Shown here: in pieces, positions 20,325-29,371 of the stretch
Numbering within the stretch: the stretch's first letter is position 1
Layout of the letters: every line of letters starts with the position of its first letter
Assembly (NCBI GenBank): GCA_009801015.1
Contig: VHZZ01000288.1
Span: 214,337-243,707, forward strand
DNA from: Silene noctiflora
Lineage: Eukaryota; Streptophyta; Magnoliopsida; Caryophyllales; Caryophyllaceae
Length of the DNA: 29,371 nucleotides
Reading direction: 5' to 3'
Position numbers and translations under genes: made by a program
The notes under the pieces: model-generated
What the model was told of the DNA's origin: nothing
Databases searched by the model: none
The model's input: the letters and a program-made list of their open reading frames with translations, nothing else

Positions 20325-20363
20325 GGAGTATACAAAAATAAACCTCCAATGCACAATTAGTAA

Positions 20364-20558
20364 GATCTTGTTCTTTTCGTCTTTATTTCATCTTTCATTC
20401 ACCTCACTTTAATCAATTTTAGTTAAGTTCAGTTAAATTCAGCTTAATTAAGGTTATTTCAACTCTATTTATCTCAACAAATTTCGATTCATTTTAGACA
20501 GCTCTTTTCAGTTTAATTCAGTTTAGTTCAGCTCTATTCAACCGAAACGAACAGGACC
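20364..20558. mobile_element. Tourist-like (PIF/Harbinger) MITE (195 bp) with TAA duplication
   Basis: The left end GATCTTGTTCTTTTCG and the reverse complement of the right end, GGTCCTGTTCGTTTCG, match at 13 of 16 positions. Both resemble the GG-CCTGTT termini of Harbinger-type MITEs. The 3-bp target TAA occurs directly at 20361-20363 and 20559-20561. The interior is rich in TTCAGTT and AGCTCTATT words shared with the elements at 4054 and 1999. Confidence 0.7.
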
Positions 20559-20561
20559 TAA

Positions 20562-21386
20562 TGGTGATCTCATACCTTCTCAACTTAGCTAATGCCATAT
20601 CTTTGATTAATTGACTTTAGAATATAAGGTGAAAAGGTTGAAAAATGAATACTCTAGAAAATAAGAAAAAATAACTTATGGTTTGATAAATATTTTTGTT
20701 GACTAAGATCATCGTACAAAACAACTCAAACAAGTACACAATCCCAAGTTTATATGTTTTGACCCGGTCATTTACTTACCTTTCGTTATGACACAAAGAT
20801 CGAAAAAACACAAACTAATAAGATATAATTATAACAGTTGGACCTCAAACCAGCACCTTAAGATTTTGATTGAGAATTTGAGATGATTAATCTAACACTT
20901 TCGTATTTGTGTTTTATCATTTGGCACATATTAGAAAAACCGGTATGTTAATTTTACCATACATGCATTTGTGATCCAAGATTAATTACATCCTGAATTT
21001 TCCCCAAAAAGCAATGCATGCTGACATGCATTGCATTGCCAAAGTTCAAAACTGGTGACATGCATTAGAGACTGAGTCAACAAATATAGCAGTCAATTAT
21101 AATACAAAACTTATGATAACATCATTCTTAACAATTAACAATGTTTAATTTTTCTTCATTAAGAAGGTGGGAAGGTGGGAATATGATGGCGGGTCCATAT
21201 TTATTTATATATTTAATTATTCTCAAGGAATATTATTTTCATTTGATGTTACTTAGCATTTTCACACTGACATTATATTTAAACTCTTATTACAGACTTG
21301 AATAATTCTGCTTAATTCAAAGTGTTTGATTGTTTTTACGACGGTGACGGTGGCAGTGGCGGAGTTGAGGTTGTTAAAAGGGAGAT
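20562..21386 (+). promoter_or_regulatory. Putative promoter and 5' leader region of the LRR receptor kinase
   Basis: About 825 bases with no supported exon precede the kinase ATG. ATTATATTTAAAC near 21272-21284, about 105 bases upstream of the ATG, is a plausible TATA element. The last 50 bases before the ATG are unusually G-rich (GACGGTGACGGTGGCAGTGG). A short palindromic cluster of GCATGC and TGCATTGCATTGC words occurs near 21012-21042. These assignments are by position and motif only. Confidence 0.4.
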
Positions 21387-28455
<7,069 letters not shown>

Positions 28456-28745
28456 ATCCATATGTAAAGTTTATAGAACTACTTACTGAAAATATGTATT
28501 AACAAATCAAAAAATATGTCTTGTGTGTAAAGGGTATTTTGACAAGAGATTTCGAAGGTAGAGACTAGAGATTTCATGAGTTTTCAATCCATTTTACGAT
28601 AATTGAATTATTAATTTCAATATGTTCATGAGACCTTTAGGCATTAAATTGCTTATGATAGACGAGGCCATTATTAATAGCCAGATACTTTATCTTAAAC
28701 TTAATTAATACAAGTTTTTGTGATTAATAGTATTGTTGTTAGAAT
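28456..28745 (+). other. 3' flank of the receptor kinase gene
   Basis: AT-rich non-coding DNA after the TGA at 28453-28455. No canonical AATAAA is obvious close to the stop; AATATGTATTAACAAATCAA near 28490 is the most likely polyadenylation-signal-like region. No further gene is visible. Confidence 0.35.
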
Positions 28746-28749
28746 CCCA

Positions 28750-28915
28750 ATTCAATCCTGCGATTCTAAGATTTTACGATTTAAAAACGCTTGACTCATC
28801 CCAAATCTTACGATTCTATTATGATTGTAGAATCTTACGATCCTATTCTTTTGATAATTTCTAAAGGTAGAATCATAATATGATCCTAAAATCTTACGAT
28901 CTGGTTTTATGATAA
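28750..28915. repeat. Degenerate repeats of ATCTTACGATYCTA
   Basis: The words TCTTACGATTCTA, ATCTTACGATCCTA and AAATCTTACGATCTG recur, with related GCGATTCTAAGATTTTACGAT and GTAGAATCATAATATGATCC. Copies occur every 30-60 bases. Such arrays are seen in several plant repeats of uncertain origin. Confidence 0.6.
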
Positions 28916-29049
28916 AGAATAAATATATATTTTATATAATGGCATGAATCTTGTATAAATTGTAGAAACATGTTATGACACAAAAATTATTTATAATCAA
29001 TAATTTAAGAATATATATAAAGCAGAAACTTTTCGAGCGATATTAGAGA

Positions 29050-29240
29050 GTCCAACTTTTTTAAAACTCCTAAACAAATTTAATAATTATCTTAGCAAGT
29101 GTAGATTTAAAAAAAAAAATTAATAAAAATTATCCTGTTAAGGTAGATTTCTTAAAAAAATTAATAAAATTATCCTAACAAAAATAGGTTTCTTAAGATT
29201 TTAATTTTTTTATAATAAAATTATCCTATTATAAGAAGTG
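29050..29240. repeat. ~45-bp AT-rich tandem repeat, three to four copies
   Basis: The unit is close to TTAATAAAATTATCCT followed by a variable spacer and then TAGATTTCTTAAAAAA. Copies can be seen near 29077, 29121, 29160 and 29205 with indels. The array immediately precedes the CACTA terminus. Confidence 0.6.
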
Positions 29241-29280
29241 CAGAGTTATTAAATTGGATTAGACGTGTATATGTCCTATT

Positions 29281-29371
29281 CACTACTACAAAAACAGGCA
29301 ACTACAACGGCCTTTTAACAACGCTTATTAACGAAAATGACGAAAAGACGTTGTTGAATGGATTATTAGAC
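29281..29371. mobile_element. Terminus of a CACTA (En/Spm) DNA transposon, cut by the window edge
   Basis: The sequence begins CACTACTACAAAAACAGGCA, the hallmark terminal repeat of plant CACTA elements. It is followed by subterminal CAACGG, CAACGC and GACGTTGTTGAATGG words, as expected for the transposase-binding region. The matching inverted end TTTTTGTAGTAGTG is not in this window, so the element continues to the right. Only 91 bases are visible, so it cannot be said whether it is autonomous. Confidence 0.85.

Overview
This window is nuclear DNA from a flowering plant. Its genes are split by many short AT-rich introns with GT-AG borders, intergenic DNA is very AT-rich, and small inverted-repeat transposons (MITEs) are dense. 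Recurrent motifs such as ACTCCGTA and AAGACGGATAGTG suggest Caryophyllales (spinach, beet, quinoa or pink relatives). That placement is inference from repeat style, not a proven match.

Three protein genes can be reconstructed end to end. Two are tandem paralogues on the minus strand (5791-8914 and 11355-17095) encoding TRICHOME BIREFRINGENCE-LIKE (TBL/PMR5) proteins, the plant cell-wall polysaccharide O-acetyltransferase family. Each has five exons with identical phases, and exons 2 and 4 have identical lengths (172 and 159 bp). The third, on the plus strand (21387-28455), is a 20-exon leucine-rich-repeat receptor kinase of subfamily LRR-VIII-1, close to Arabidopsis At1g06840. Its predicted length is 953 residues, with a complete set of kinase catalytic motifs. 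The second TBL gene and the kinase gene are divergent, separated by about 4.3 kb.

By region: 1-5790 has no gene and is packed with MITEs, including a hAT element with perfect 8-bp target duplications at 4886-5147. 5791-9030 is TBL copy 1, with another hAT element in intron 4. 9031-11354 is intergenic and holds a MITE with long terminal repeats. 11355-17095 is TBL copy 2, whose first intron (3.77 kb) is swollen by MITEs. 17096-21386 is the divergent intergenic region with Stowaway-like, hAT-like and Tourist-like elements. 21387-28455 is the receptor kinase. 28456-29371 is a repeat-rich tail ending in the terminus of a CACTA (En/Spm) transposon cut by the window edge.

The genes do not form a pathway by position. 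The TBL pair is a local duplication, and the kinase is a neighbour with no visible functional link. I found no novel multi-gene system. The most noteworthy items are a GC-AG intron and paired cysteines in the kinase gene, tRNA-like Pol III boxes inside a hAT MITE, polyasparagine tracts in both TBL proteins, and a hairpin abutting one start codon.
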